64,000 nucleotides of DNA from Tundrisphaera sp051175315 (GTDB lineage: Bacteria; Planctomycetota; Planctomycetia; Isosphaerales; Isosphaeraceae), in assembly GCF_051175315.1 (NCBI RefSeq), contig NZ_CP195100.1, forward strand, positions 2,294,001-2,358,000. The letters run 5' to 3'. The translations under genes were made by a program, and so were the position numbers. This document shows, in pieces, positions 44,576-52,859 of the stretch (position 1 is its first letter; each line of letters starts with the position of its first letter). The notes under the pieces were generated by a model. That model was not told the origin of the DNA and ran no database searches. It saw only the letters and a program-made list of their open reading frames with translations.

Positions 44576-45699
44576 AGACGCATCGCGGCGGGATCGCCGC
44601 CTATGTGACCAGCCACGGATTCGGCCACCTCAACCGGTCGGTCGCGGTGCTCAACCGCCTGCCGGCCGAGGTGCCCTTGACGATCCGCTGCCACCCCGAC
44701 CTGTTCCCGTCGTGGGGGGAGCGGCTGCTCCGCCCGGCCCGGCTGGAGCCCCACGCCTCAGACGTCGGCACGCTGGGACCGCCCGGCGACAGCGCCGCGA
44801 CCGACGGCCCGGCCACGCTGCGGAAGGCGGCCGAGGTCCACGCCCGGGCCATGGCCGAGGTCGACGCCGAGGCCGCGAAGCTCGCCGACGAGGGGACGGC
44901 TGCCGTCCTGTGCGACGCCACGCCGGTCCCCCTGGTCGCCGCGCGAAGGGCCGGCGTGCCCGGCTTCCTGCTGGCCAACTTCACCTGGGCCGACATCTAC
45001 GAGGAGCACGCCCGCCCCCTCGGCCGGGAGGCGATGGAGACGGTCGAGGCGATCGCCGACGCCTACCGCCACGCCCACACCCTGTTCCGGGCCGCGCCCG
45101 CCCTGCCCATGGCCGACATCGCCTCGCGGGTGGACGTGGGGATGGTGGTCTCGCCGGGCCGGGACCGCCGGGCCGAGATCCGCGAGCGGTTCGGCCTGGC
45201 GCCTTCGGACAGGATCGTCTACTCCTACGTCGGCCGGTACGGGCAGGACGGGATGGGCTGGGACCGGCTCTCGCGGCTCGACGGGGTCCACTTCGTCGGG
45301 TTCCACCCCGCGCCCGGGGGGCCGGTGGCCAACCTCCACGTCGTCCCGGCCTCGGACTGGACCGGGGCCGACCTGGCGGCGTCGGCCGACGCGATCGTGG
45401 CCAAGGCGGGCTACGGCACCGCCTGCGAGGCGATGGCGGCGGGCGTCCCACTGATCTACCCGCCCCGCGACGGCTTCGCCGAGTTCGCCGCCCTCGATGG
45501 GGCCCTGACCGCCTGGGGCGGCGGCATCCCGGTCTCGGCCGAGGACTTCGCCGGGCTCCGTCTGGAAGCCCCTTTGGCCCGCGCCTTCTCCCTCCGGCCC
45601 GGCCCGCCACCGTTCCCCGCCGACGGCGCGGCCCGGGTGGCCGGCCTGCTGCTCGAAGCGATCGGCTACACCCCCCTGGATCGGGAACCCCTCCCATGA
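44572..45699 (+). CDS. GT-B fold glycosyltransferase
   Basis: The 375-residue cytoplasmic protein starts IAAYVTSHGFGHLNRSVAVLNRL, the nucleotide-sugar GT-B opening with the HGFGH motif. It has the C-terminal donor-binding AIVAKAGYGTACEAMAAGVPLIYPPR, typical of MurG/GT1-like enzymes. AVLCDATPVPLVAARRAGVPGF forms the middle. Donor and acceptor are unknown. It starts within the stop of the GT39-like gene and its stop overlaps the next gene by ATGA. Confidence 0.88.
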   Translation: MKTHRGGIAAYVTSHGFGHLNRSVAVLNRLPAEVPLTIRCHPDLFPSWGERLLRPARLEPHASDVGTLGPPGDSAATDGPATLRKAAEVHARAMAEVDAEAAKLADEGTAAVLCDATPVPLVAARRAGVPGFLLANFTWADIYEEHARPLGREAMETVEAIADAYRHAHTLFRAAPALPMADIASRVDVGMVVSPGRDRRAEIRERFGLAPSDRIVYSYVGRYGQDGMGWDRLSRLDGVHFVGFHPAPGGPVANLHVVPASDWTGADLAASADAIVAKAGYGTACEAMAAGVPLIYPPRDGFAEFAALDGALTAWGGGIPVSAEDFAGLRLEAPLARAFSLRPGPPPFPADGAARVAGLLLEAIGYTPLDREPLP

Positions 45700-46703
45700 A
45701 GCTGGTGATCCACCCCGCGATCGATCCCCAACGCCTCGCCGCGCTGCGGCTGGCCGTGCCCGGCGCCGAGTGGGTGAACGCCGAGACCGAGGCCCGGGCC
45801 CTGGCGGCGATGCCGGGCACCCTGGCCTTCCTGGGCAAGATCACGCCCGACCTGCTCCGCGCCGCCGACCGCCTGCGGTGGGTCCAGGCGTTCACGGTCA
45901 GCCTGGAGCACTACATCTTCCCGGAGTTGGTCGAGCACCCCTGCACCCTGACCAACATGCGGGGGCTGTTCGGCGACGTGATCGCCGACCAGGTGATGGG
46001 CTACGTCCTCTGCTTCGCCCGCAACCTCCACACCTACATCCGCCAGCAGGCCGAACGCCGCTACGAGCCGGCCGGGGGGGAGGGGGCGCGGGTCAACAAC
46101 GCGTCGGGGCCGGGCACGGTCAACGCCATGGACCGGGCCACGATCTTCCTGCCCGACGCCACGATGGGGATCGTCGGCCTCGGGGCCATCGGCGCCGAGA
46201 TCGCGCGGAGGGCCCTGGCCTTCGGCATGACGGTCCGCGCCGTGGACCGCTTCCCCGACCGGACCCGCCCGCCCGAGGGGGTGGAGTCGGTCGAGGGGCT
46301 CGACGCCCTGCCCGAGCTGCTGGGCTCCAGCGACTTCGTGGTGATCGCCGCCCCCCACACCCCCGAGACGGCCGGCTGGTTCGACGCCGCCATGCTCGCC
46401 CACATGAAGCCCACCGGCTACCTGATCAACATCGGCCGGGGTGCGATCGTGGTGCTGGACGACCTGGTCGCCGCGCTCCGAGACGGCACGATCGCCGGCG
46501 CCGCGCTGGACGTCTACGAGGTCGAGCCGCTCCCGCCGGACCACCCGCTCTGGGGATTCCCCAACGCCATCCTCACCCCCCACACCGCCGGATATTCCCC
46601 GGTGATCGCCCGCCGCCACCTGGAGACCCTGGTCGAGAACGTCGGCCGCTTCGCCCGGGGCGAACCCCTGCTCAACGTCGTCGACAAGGCCCTCTGGTTC
46701 TGA
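45696..46703 (+). CDS. D-2-hydroxyacid dehydrogenase family protein
   Basis: The 335-residue NAD(P)-dependent dehydrogenase has the Rossmann start MGIVGLGAIGAEIARRALAF with Asp (AVDRF) after it, then VIAAPHTPETAGWF, YLINIGRGAIVV (the substrate Arg), the Glu in YEVEPLPPDHPLW, and the catalytic His in LTPHTAGYSP. It oxidises or reduces 2-hydroxy or 2-keto acids. The location, in a run of overlapping glycan genes, suggests a role in making an acid building block, but general metabolism is equally possible. A hairpin follows. Confidence 0.92.
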   Translation: MKLVIHPAIDPQRLAALRLAVPGAEWVNAETEARALAAMPGTLAFLGKITPDLLRAADRLRWVQAFTVSLEHYIFPELVEHPCTLTNMRGLFGDVIADQVMGYVLCFARNLHTYIRQQAERRYEPAGGEGARVNNASGPGTVNAMDRATIFLPDATMGIVGLGAIGAEIARRALAFGMTVRAVDRFPDRTRPPEGVESVEGLDALPELLGSSDFVVIAAPHTPETAGWFDAAMLAHMKPTGYLINIGRGAIVVLDDLVAALRDGTIAGAALDVYEVEPLPPDHPLWGFPNAILTPHTAGYSPVIARRHLETLVENVGRFARGEPLLNVVDKALWF

Positions 46704-46731
46704 CCCGCCCGGCCTTGCCATTCATGCCATT

Positions 46732-46762
46732 GATCGGCCGAACTGGCCGACCTCGGCCGATC
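46732..46762 (+). terminator. Hairpin after the glycan operon
   Basis: GATCGGCCGA (46732-46741) pairs with TCGGCCGATC (46753-46762) over an 11-nt loop. No T-run follows. It marks the end of the operon and the start of a lower-GC stretch. Confidence 0.5.
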
Positions 46763-47308
46763 GCACGCCCACCCAGAACACCCCTCCCTCCGAGGCGGGC
46801 CGCATGGTGCGGGATGGCACCTGACCGTTCGCTTCACCGGAGATGAAGGGAATTACCTCCGGTAAAGCCAGGCATTGAACCGAGCAGGAGCAGGACTTCG
46901 ATCCTGAGAAAATTCTTGACTTGCCCGGAAAACGTCCGTTAAATCGAGTCGTGTACTCCCATCCATTCTCTCATCCTCTGGGCAAGAACGAGCTGTACAT
47001 TCGGCTCTTCCTCACCAACGGCGGTGGTTGGATACGTCGCAGCTGACGTGCCTCCAACTGCATCACGGGTGACTCCGGTCGGTTCAGCCGGTGTGACAAA
47101 GCGACGAGAGGTCAACCACCTCCGGCGAGCTTTCGTGATTTCTATGCCCAGCGTGGCCATTTGCAGGATAGGATCACGCGATAAGCATTCGTGGTGGCAA
47201 TAGCCTGGTTTCTCAGGCTGATTCCTATATGAGCTAGTGTGTAGTTTGTCTGCGCCACAAGTGACCCGGTTTATCAACCATTAACCCGTTAGAATGGAGC
47301 ATCAACCA
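46763..47308. other. Lower-GC intergenic stretch with strong promoter
   Basis: By eye, base composition drops well below the flanking genes. It contains a 7-bp hairpin (ACCGGAG at 46836-46842 with 46857-46863) and a near-consensus promoter at 46916-46944. A 112-codon frame on the minus strand (46939-47277) has no family resemblance and is not called as a gene. The region could hold an untranslated leader, a small RNA or decayed sequence. Confidence 0.5.
46916..46944 (+). promoter_or_regulatory. Strong sigma-70-type promoter
   Basis: TTGACT (46916-46921) and TTAAAT (46939-46944) are spaced by exactly 17 nt, each with five of six consensus positions. This is the best promoter match in the window. 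It points to the secreted protein gene 365 nt downstream, or to an unseen transcript in between. Confidence 0.6.
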
Positions 47309-47818
47309 ATGCGAAGCCTCGCCTCAGCCTTCGTTTTCGTCTCTCTGATTGTGCCGGCCAATTACGCGTTCTCGCAAGAAGAACCTCTCAAGGCCAACAA
47401 GCGAGATACCGTCAAAGATCACCGGTACATGGAAAGCAACGCGACCTTGTACCGCAACGGGAAGTTCGTCATCCAGACGCGGTCTTGGTCCAAGAAGAAC
47501 TTCCAGGGGCTGAAGGGCCAGTCAGTCTTCGCCGTCGTCGTCGACGGCAAGGGCAATGCGATTTGGGCATCCAAGGTACACAAATGTAAGACTATCGGTG
47601 GCACTCAGGACCCCGGCACGGCCTCGGACCGTAAGGATACGAATGATGAGAAATGGCCGGAAGCCATTGGTCAGCATGCGAAGTCTATCGATATTTATCA
47701 TGATGCCGGCGACTTGAGCCAGAACCGAAAGAGCCAAGTAAACGATATCAAAGAAGCAGTTAAATCTGCTGGCGAAATCGCCCAAGAGGTGAAGAACGCT
47801 ATCAAGAAGCTGGAATAA
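47309..47818 (+). CDS. Orphan secreted protein of unknown function (169 aa)
   Basis: The product has a Sec signal peptide (MRSLASAFVFVSLIVPANYAFSQ). A soluble domain follows with DHRYMESNATLYRNGKFVIQ, SVFAVVVDGKGNAIWASKVH and a Lys-rich helical tail (DIKEAVKSAGEIAQEVKNAI). GGAG at 47296-47299 supports the ATG at 47309; an ATG at 47294 is less likely. Codon use is clearly less GC-biased than in all neighbours, which suggests recent acquisition. I recognise no family, and no partner gene is adjacent. Confidence 0.75.
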   Translation: MRSLASAFVFVSLIVPANYAFSQEEPLKANKRDTVKDHRYMESNATLYRNGKFVIQTRSWSKKNFQGLKGQSVFAVVVDGKGNAIWASKVHKCKTIGGTQDPGTASDRKDTNDEKWPEAIGQHAKSIDIYHDAGDLSQNRKSQVNDIKEAVKSAGEIAQEVKNAIKKLE

Positions 47819-48222
47819 GATTGTTCGCAGCCATGGTCTCAATGACCTCCGAGGACATGCCCAACTCGCGGCGTGCCTATTCTACTGGCATCGGCAGGCT
47901 CCTGGACAAGTGTCTGGGGTCTCGTGTTAGAAACCCTGGTCCGTCCTGTTTGCCCTTGGCTTGAGAGGTAACATAAAGGCCATTATCGTCCGGGTGGCCG
48001 TGGTTGGCTTGCCAACCACGGCGCCGACGTGCCCGCCCGGCGATCGATGGCCGGCGTCGATGATCCCTGGCCCGGTGCCGCGATGGCCATCACACCGCGA
48101 TCGCGTCGCCGGCGCCGTGGTTGGCGAGACAACCACGGCCGCCCAGGACCGCCGGACCGAAGGCCAAAATCGAAGGGCACACCCGCGATCCCCGCATCGA
48201 AGGCCGGGGCGGGCCGGGTGAG
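47819..48222. other. Intergenic region with a paired-palindrome element
   Basis: The 404 bases carry the inverted pair of palindromes at 47996-48140. The first 170 bases are of lower GC and show no gene, promoter or terminator that I could recognise. The last 80 bases are GC-rich and precede the 3' end of the minus-strand hydrolase gene. Confidence 0.5.
47996..48140. repeat. REP/REPIN-like inverted pair of palindromes
   Basis: The unit at 47996-48025 contains a perfect palindrome (arm CCGTGGTTGGC, 2-nt loop TT, complementary arm to 48021). A second unit at 48111-48140 is its reverse complement with two mismatches, so the two units face each other across 85 nt. Similarity continues outside both units (GTCCGGGTGGCC against CGGCCGCCCAGGAC). 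The whole element can fold into a long cruciform. Confidence 0.7.
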
Positions 48223-49443
48223 TCATTCCACCTTCACCGGCACCTCGGCGTCGAACATCAGCTTCGGGTCCTCGCGGCCGGCGAGGGTCTTCCGCAGCGT
48301 CGCGATGGTCCGGTCCGCACGGCCTTCGAAGATCGTCTTCCCCCGGTGCGTCACCGCGATCGGCTGGTCCAGGTCGAGCATCCGGTCATCGAGCCGGACC
48401 AGCAGCGTCGTCCCGGGCTCGGCGGCGATGTCGATGGACTGGCCGGCCCGCCGGGCCTCGACCAGCGTCCCGGGCTTCGCCGTCCCGGGCGGGACCGCCA
48501 GCCAGTAGGATCGGTCGTGGGTCGTGCCCGCCTGCTTCCAGACCACCCGGTCGGGCGTGGGATTCCGCCGGTGTTTCGCCATCCAGGGCAGGGCGGCCGC
48601 ATCCTCGCGGTCCATCCAGTGGCCCTTGCCGGCGTGGATCTTGACGAGGTGGTCGTAGCCGCCGGGGTCGGCCTTCCGGAGGTCGTCGAGCGTTTCGCCC
48701 CACCGGGCGGCGACCTTGTTGCGGTCGTAGGCCGCGTCCTCGCCGCCGACCTGGAGGGCGAATGGGACGTTCCGCAGGCCGAGCGGGTCGGCGTCGTTGG
48801 GGTGGCCCGCCATCATCGCCGCCGCCGCCCAGGAGTCGGCCATCCTCGGGGCGAGCTGGTAGACGCCGTCGCCGCCGGCCGAGTAGCCCATCACGTAGAC
48901 GCGGTCCGGGTCCACCCCTTCCAGGGCGACGTAGTCGGCGATCAGCCGGCCGAACAGCCGGTCGATGTGCGGCTCGTGCCAGAGATTCCAGGTATTCGTC
49001 GGCGCCCTCGGGGCGACGTAGATGCCCTCGTCGAGCTTGTAGAGCCTTTTCTGGTTCGCCCACTGGCCGTCGTTGACCCGGGCCGGGGCATTGCCGCCTC
49101 CGTGCAGCGAGATCCAGAGGCTGTGCCCGCCCTCGGGCTTCTCGCCGAAGGTCGTGACGCCGAACGGCATCGAGAGCTTGCCCTCGGCGAGCGTGCGAGC
49201 CTCCAACTCGGCGGCCCGCTCCTTCCTGAGCCGGGCGACGTGGTCGTCCCAGAGCAGGCCTCGGGCGATGGCGGCATCCTCCCGGGTGAGCGGGACGGCG
49301 GCGAAGGCCCGGTCGTCGATCGGTCCCCCCGCGCCCAGGGCCCGGCGCAGGTCCGCGACGGCGGAGGCCGATGCGCCGGGGTCGGCGGGCCGGGCGGTGC
49401 CCGAAAGGGCGACGAAGGCGAGCAGGGTCGGCAGGAACCGCAT
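48223..49443 (-). CDS. Exported alpha/beta-hydrolase (esterase/PHB-depolymerase-like)
   Basis: The 406-residue protein has a Sec signal (MRFLPTLLAFVALSGTARPA), the oxyanion block LWISLHGGGNAP, the nucleophile elbow VYVMGYSAGGDGVYQLA and a His region IHAGKGHWMDREDAAALPW. The fold resembles poly-hydroxybutyrate depolymerase and phospholipase/carboxylesterase proteins. Residues 300-400 form an extra C-terminal domain. The substrate is unknown. The adjacent upstream gene on the same strand (36 nt away) may be in the same transcript. Confidence 0.85.
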   Translation of the reverse strand: MRFLPTLLAFVALSGTARPADPGASASAVADLRRALGAGGPIDDRAFAAVPLTREDAAIARGLLWDDHVARLRKERAAELEARTLAEGKLSMPFGVTTFGEKPEGGHSLWISLHGGGNAPARVNDGQWANQKRLYKLDEGIYVAPRAPTNTWNLWHEPHIDRLFGRLIADYVALEGVDPDRVYVMGYSAGGDGVYQLAPRMADSWAAAAMMAGHPNDADPLGLRNVPFALQVGGEDAAYDRNKVAARWGETLDDLRKADPGGYDHLVKIHAGKGHWMDREDAAALPWMAKHRRNPTPDRVVWKQAGTTHDRSYWLAVPPGTAKPGTLVEARRAGQSIDIAAEPGTTLLVRLDDRMLDLDQPIAVTHRGKTIFEGRADRTIATLRKTLAGREDPKLMFDAEVPVKVE

Positions 49444-49479
49444 GGCGTGGTCTTCTCGTGATGGTGGGTGGCCTGGGCG

Positions 49480-50274
49480 TCAGGGCCCGACCTCGGACAG
49501 CCTGGCCTTCCGCGCCGGATCGGGCTCGTCCCAGATGGCTTCCCGGAAGGGATGGTCAGGGCCGCGAACGTCCACGATCCCATACCAGAACCGGGCCCGG
49601 CCCAGGGCCGAGCGATCGCCATCGGCGACGGCCGCGATGGAGCGTTGCCAGTCCCGATGGATTTCCCGCCGGGCCCATGCCGGGAGCCCGAAGGCGATCG
49701 CGAGGCCGATGAGCATCCCCGCCGCGGCCGGACGCCGGCCGGATCTCGACTCGGCCGCGTCCCAGGCGATCTCCCCCTGGCGCAGGTAGGCCACCGCGGT
49801 GAGCCAGGGGGTGAAGCCGAGGACGCCGATGAGGAACAGCAGGGCGATGAGGCTCAGCGGCAGGAGCAGCACCCCGAAGCACGCCGCGAACAGGGCCCCG
49901 GCGAAGAGCATCCCGGCGACGACCCCGCAGGCCGGCCCGAGCCGAGCCCGGAGCAGGAGCCAGGCCGCGAGCGTCGTCATCTGCAGCAGCATGAAGCCGT
50001 AGCAGTAGGTCCGATATCTCCCCAGCCACGGGCCGTCCTCATCGCCGCCCTGGAAGAACAACGGGTCCAGGTACAGGCAGGGGATCGGGGCGATGATCCC
50101 CGCGAAGGCCGCGAAGCCCGGCGATATCAACCACTCGCGCAGCCGTGCGGCGATCGCCCGCCGCCCGGCCTTCGCCTTCTCGGGGGTCCCGCCCCGGAAG
50201 GGGGTGGCCCTCGCGGGCGGCGGCCCGTCCAACTCGCGGTCCCAGGTCGGATGGCGCTTTCCCGGATCCGGCAT
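49480..50274 (-). CDS. Membrane protein of unknown function (264 aa)
   Basis: The N terminus is hydrophilic (MPDPGKRHPTWDRELDG), followed by about four hydrophobic segments (PGFAAFAGIIAPIPCLYLDP; GFMLLQMTTLAAWLLL; MLFAGALFAACFGVLLLPLSLIALLFLIGV; AAAGMLIGLAIAFGLPAWA) and a soluble end (WQRSIAAVADGDRSALGR). AGGAG lies 6 nt before the ATG at 50274, so this start is preferred to longer ones. No family was recognised. It is co-directional with the hydrolase gene. Confidence 0.75.
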   Translation of the reverse strand: MPDPGKRHPTWDRELDGPPPARATPFRGGTPEKAKAGRRAIAARLREWLISPGFAAFAGIIAPIPCLYLDPLFFQGGDEDGPWLGRYRTYCYGFMLLQMTTLAAWLLLRARLGPACGVVAGMLFAGALFAACFGVLLLPLSLIALLFLIGVLGFTPWLTAVAYLRQGEIAWDAAESRSGRRPAAAGMLIGLAIAFGLPAWARREIHRDWQRSIAAVADGDRSALGRARFWYGIVDVRGPDHPFREAIWDEPDPARKARLSEVGP

Positions 50275-50453
50275 CCCCATCTCCTGGTCAGCATTTCGGC
50301 GGGCGGTCGCCCATCCTCCGGGCGTGCCGCCCCAGAGTAGCGACGGAATCGCGGGCGGGAAAGCCCATCGACACGACGCGGCCGGCCCGGCCACCATGGG
50401 GGCCTCGTCGGCCGACATCGGGGCCGCGAACCTTCGACCCAGCGAGACGATTC

Positions 50454-50981
50454 ATGGTCACCATTCGCACCGCCGGCCTCGGCGACGCGGCCGCGCTGGC
50501 CGACCTGGCGAGGCGGACGTTCCACGACACCTTCGCCGCGCAGAACCGGCCCGAGGACATGAAGGCCTACATGAGCGGGGCGTACACGGCCGGGCGGCTC
50601 GACCGCGAACTCCGGGAGCCGGGGGCCGTCTACCTGATGGCCGAGGACGCCACGAAGCTCATCGGCTTCGCCAAGGTCGCCCCGTCCGAGCCGCCCCCCT
50701 GCGTGACCGTCCGCGACCCGCTGCGGCTGGCCCGGCTCTACGTCGCCGCCGAGGCCCTCGGCTCGGGCGTCGGGGCGGCCCTGATGCGGGAGTGCATCGG
50801 GCGGGCGGAAGGCTCGGGCCACGGGGGCCTGTGGCTGGGCGTGTGGGAGCACAACCGCCGGGCCATCGCCTTCTACGAAAGGTGGGGCTTCGCGCCGGTG
50901 GGGACCGAGCCGTTCCTCCTGGGCAGCGACCGGCAGACGGACGTCTTGATGCAACTCGACCTCGGCAACAGGGCCGGATGA
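50454..50981 (+). CDS. paiA: GNAT acetyltransferase, PaiA-like
   Basis: The 175-residue acetyltransferase closely follows Bacillus PaiA, a spermidine/spermine N-acetyltransferase: LARRTFHDTFAAQNRPEDMKAYMSGAY at the N terminus, RLYVAAEALGSGVGAALM (acetyl-CoA loop), and GLWLGVWEHNRRAIAFYERWGF. The C-terminal QTDVLMQLDL also matches. Identification is from memory of the Bacillus protein. It overlaps a PaiB-like gene by 4 nt, reproducing the paiAB operon. Polyamine acetylation is therefore likely. Confidence 0.85.
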   Translation: MVTIRTAGLGDAAALADLARRTFHDTFAAQNRPEDMKAYMSGAYTAGRLDRELREPGAVYLMAEDATKLIGFAKVAPSEPPPCVTVRDPLRLARLYVAAEALGSGVGAALMRECIGRAEGSGHGGLWLGVWEHNRRAIAFYERWGFAPVGTEPFLLGSDRQTDVLMQLDLGNRAG

Positions 50982-51598
50982 TGTACACCCCCGCCTCGTT
51001 CCAGATGTCCGACCCGGATGAGATCCGCCGATTCATGCGCGAGCACGACTTCGCCACCGTCGTCACGCACGGCGAGGGCGGCATGATCGCGTCCCACCTG
51101 CCGCTGCTCCTCGACGCCGAGGCCGGGCCGCACGGCACGCTGGTCGGCCACATGGCGCGGGCCAACCCCCAGTGGCGGGACATCGCGGGCGATGCCCTGG
51201 CCATCTTCTCCGGCCCTCATGCCTACGTCTCGCCGTCCTGGTACGAGGCCCCGGGCACCGTGCCCACCTGGAACTACCTGGCGGTGCACGCCTACGGGCC
51301 GGTCCAACTCGTCGAGGATCGGGACGGCCTGCACGACATCCTCGCCCGGACCGTGTTCGCCAACGAGCGACACCGCCCGCAGCCGTGGTCGTACGACCCC
51401 GACGACCCGGAGATCGGGGCGATGCTCCGGGCCATCGTCGGCTTCCGGATCGAGATCCGCCGCCTGGAGGGGAAGGCCAAGCTCAACCAGAACCAGCCCG
51501 AGGAACGCCGCCGCAAGGTGATCCGGGCCCTGGAGGCCCGGGCCGACGAGAATGCCCGGGCCATCGCCCGATGCATGGAGTCGACCTTGGGAGGATGA
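50978..51598 (+). CDS. paiB: FMN-binding split-barrel regulator, PaiB-like
   Basis: The 206-residue protein opens MYTPASFQMSDPDEIRRFMREHDFATVV and continues ASHLPLLLDA, LVGHMARANPQW, PHAYVSPSWYEAPGTVPTWNY and FRIEIRRLEGKAKLNQNQP, the standard PaiB/FMN-binding negative regulator pattern. In Bacillus PaiB reduces sporulation and protease gene expression; whether it binds DNA directly is unclear. Start 50978 or 50981 both overlap the paiA stop (ATGATG). The pairing with paiA supports both names. Confidence 0.9.
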   Translation: MMYTPASFQMSDPDEIRRFMREHDFATVVTHGEGGMIASHLPLLLDAEAGPHGTLVGHMARANPQWRDIAGDALAIFSGPHAYVSPSWYEAPGTVPTWNYLAVHAYGPVQLVEDRDGLHDILARTVFANERHRPQPWSYDPDDPEIGAMLRAIVGFRIEIRRLEGKAKLNQNQPEERRRKVIRALEARADENARAIARCMESTLGG

Positions 51599-51839
51599 GG
51601 TGCGGGGGGCATGCCCCGGCCTCGCGGCGAAGGCGGAGGATGCCCGGGCGGTCCCCTGGTGAGAAAAGGGAACATATGCAAGATCGAAAAAGATTTCCGA
51701 CGTGCGGGAATGGGGTTTGCTTCCCCTGATCCTGCCCCGTCCGACCGCCGGGCGCCTCGAATCAGGTCACGCGCCGGATGCCGCCCGCTGGGATGGCTCC
51801 CGGCCCGTCCACACCCTCTCACCGCCGTCGAGTACCATC
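51599..51839. other. Intergenic region with a short AT-rich segment
   Basis: The 241 bases are GC-rich apart from 51660-51710. A 17-codon frame (51676-51729) begins ATGCAAGATCGAAAAAG after an AGGGA-type site. It is noted but not called as a gene. No terminator or promoter stands out. Confidence 0.35.
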
Positions 51840-52859
51840 ATGCCCGAGGAATTGAACATCGCCGTCGTCCAGCCGCCGGCCGTCGCCGCGGCCCCCAGGC
51901 GCATCTCGTGGGCCGCCGTGTTCGCCGGGGTCACCGTGACCCTCTGCGCCCAGCTCCTCCTGAGCCTCCTGGGCCTGGCCATCGGCGCCAGCACCATCCA
52001 CCCGCTCCGCGAGCAGGACCCGGCCGCCGGCCTGGGCGTCGGGGCGGGCATCTGGTTCGTCGCGACCGGCCTGATCTCGCTGTTCGCCGGCGGCTGGACC
52101 GCCGGGCGGCTCGCGGGCGTCCCGCGCGGCGTCGACAGCACGCTCCACGGCGTCCTGACCTGGGGCCTGGCCACGCTGCTCACCTTCTACCTCCTGACGA
52201 CGGCCATGGGGGCCCTGATCGGCGGGGCGGCCCGCGGCCTGGGCACGGTCGCCTCGGCCCTGGGGCAGGGGGCCGCCTCCGTGTCCCCGGAGATCTCCGG
52301 GGCGGTCCGCCGCGAGATGCAGGAACGCGGCGTCGACTGGGACGGCATCCGCGACGAGGCCACGAAGCTGCTCCGCGAGACCGGCAAGCCGGAACTCCAG
52401 CCCGAGGCGATCAAGGACCAGGGGGAGAAGGCCAAGGCCGACGCCAAGGACTCGGCCAAGGCCGCCGGCGAGAACCCGCAGGCCTCCGACGACGAGTTCA
52501 ACGCGCTGCTGGAGCGGTTCTATAATCGCGGCTCCGACGTGGCCAACGCCGCCGACCGCGAGGCGCTGGTCAACGTGCTGGCCGCCCGCACCGGCAAGAG
52601 CAAGGAGGAGGCGGGCCAGATCGTCGACCGCTGGGAAGCAACCTACCAGAAGGCCCGCAAGGAGGCCGAACGCCTGAAGGCCGAGGCCGGGCAGAAGGCC
52701 CGCGAGGCCGGCGACGCGGCCTCCAAGGGCGTGAGCCGGGCGGCGTTCTGGAGCTTCCTGGGCCTGCTGGGCGGGCTGATCGCGGCGGCCCTGGGCGGGC
52801 GCGCCGCGGCCCCGAGTCCGCTGGCGGTCGGCGTCGGGTCGGCTTCGGGCCGCCTGTAA
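51840..52859 (+). CDS. Membrane protein with helical domain, unknown function
   Basis: The 339-residue protein has hydrophobic helices near residues 22-48, 65-90 and 103-128, a soluble helical domain (about 150-295) with many charged residues (KAKADAKDSAKAAGENPQAS; KEEAGQIVDRWEATYQKARK; EAERLKAEAGQKAREAGDA) and a last helix (SFLGLLGGLIAAALGGRAA). The Lys/Ala/Glu repeats look like a coiled coil. The arrangement resembles small membrane proteins that carry an apolipoprotein-like helix bundle. No family was recognised. A terminator hairpin follows at 52884-52918. Confidence 0.75.
   Translation: MPEELNIAVVQPPAVAAAPRRISWAAVFAGVTVTLCAQLLLSLLGLAIGASTIHPLREQDPAAGLGVGAGIWFVATGLISLFAGGWTAGRLAGVPRGVDSTLHGVLTWGLATLLTFYLLTTAMGALIGGAARGLGTVASALGQGAASVSPEISGAVRREMQERGVDWDGIRDEATKLLRETGKPELQPEAIKDQGEKAKADAKDSAKAAGENPQASDDEFNALLERFYNRGSDVANAADREALVNVLAARTGKSKEEAGQIVDRWEATYQKARKEAERLKAEAGQKAREAGDAASKGVSRAAFWSFLGLLGGLIAAALGGRAAAPSPLAVGVGSASGRL

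Noticed and set aside
46939..47277. 112-codon frame on the minus strand in the low-GC stretch
   Set aside because: No family resemblance and no good ribosome site, and it runs opposite to a near-consensus promoter. It remains possible as a decayed gene.
51676..51729. 17-codon peptide frame starting ATGCAAGATCG
   Set aside because: It has a fair ribosome site but is too short to support without conservation data.
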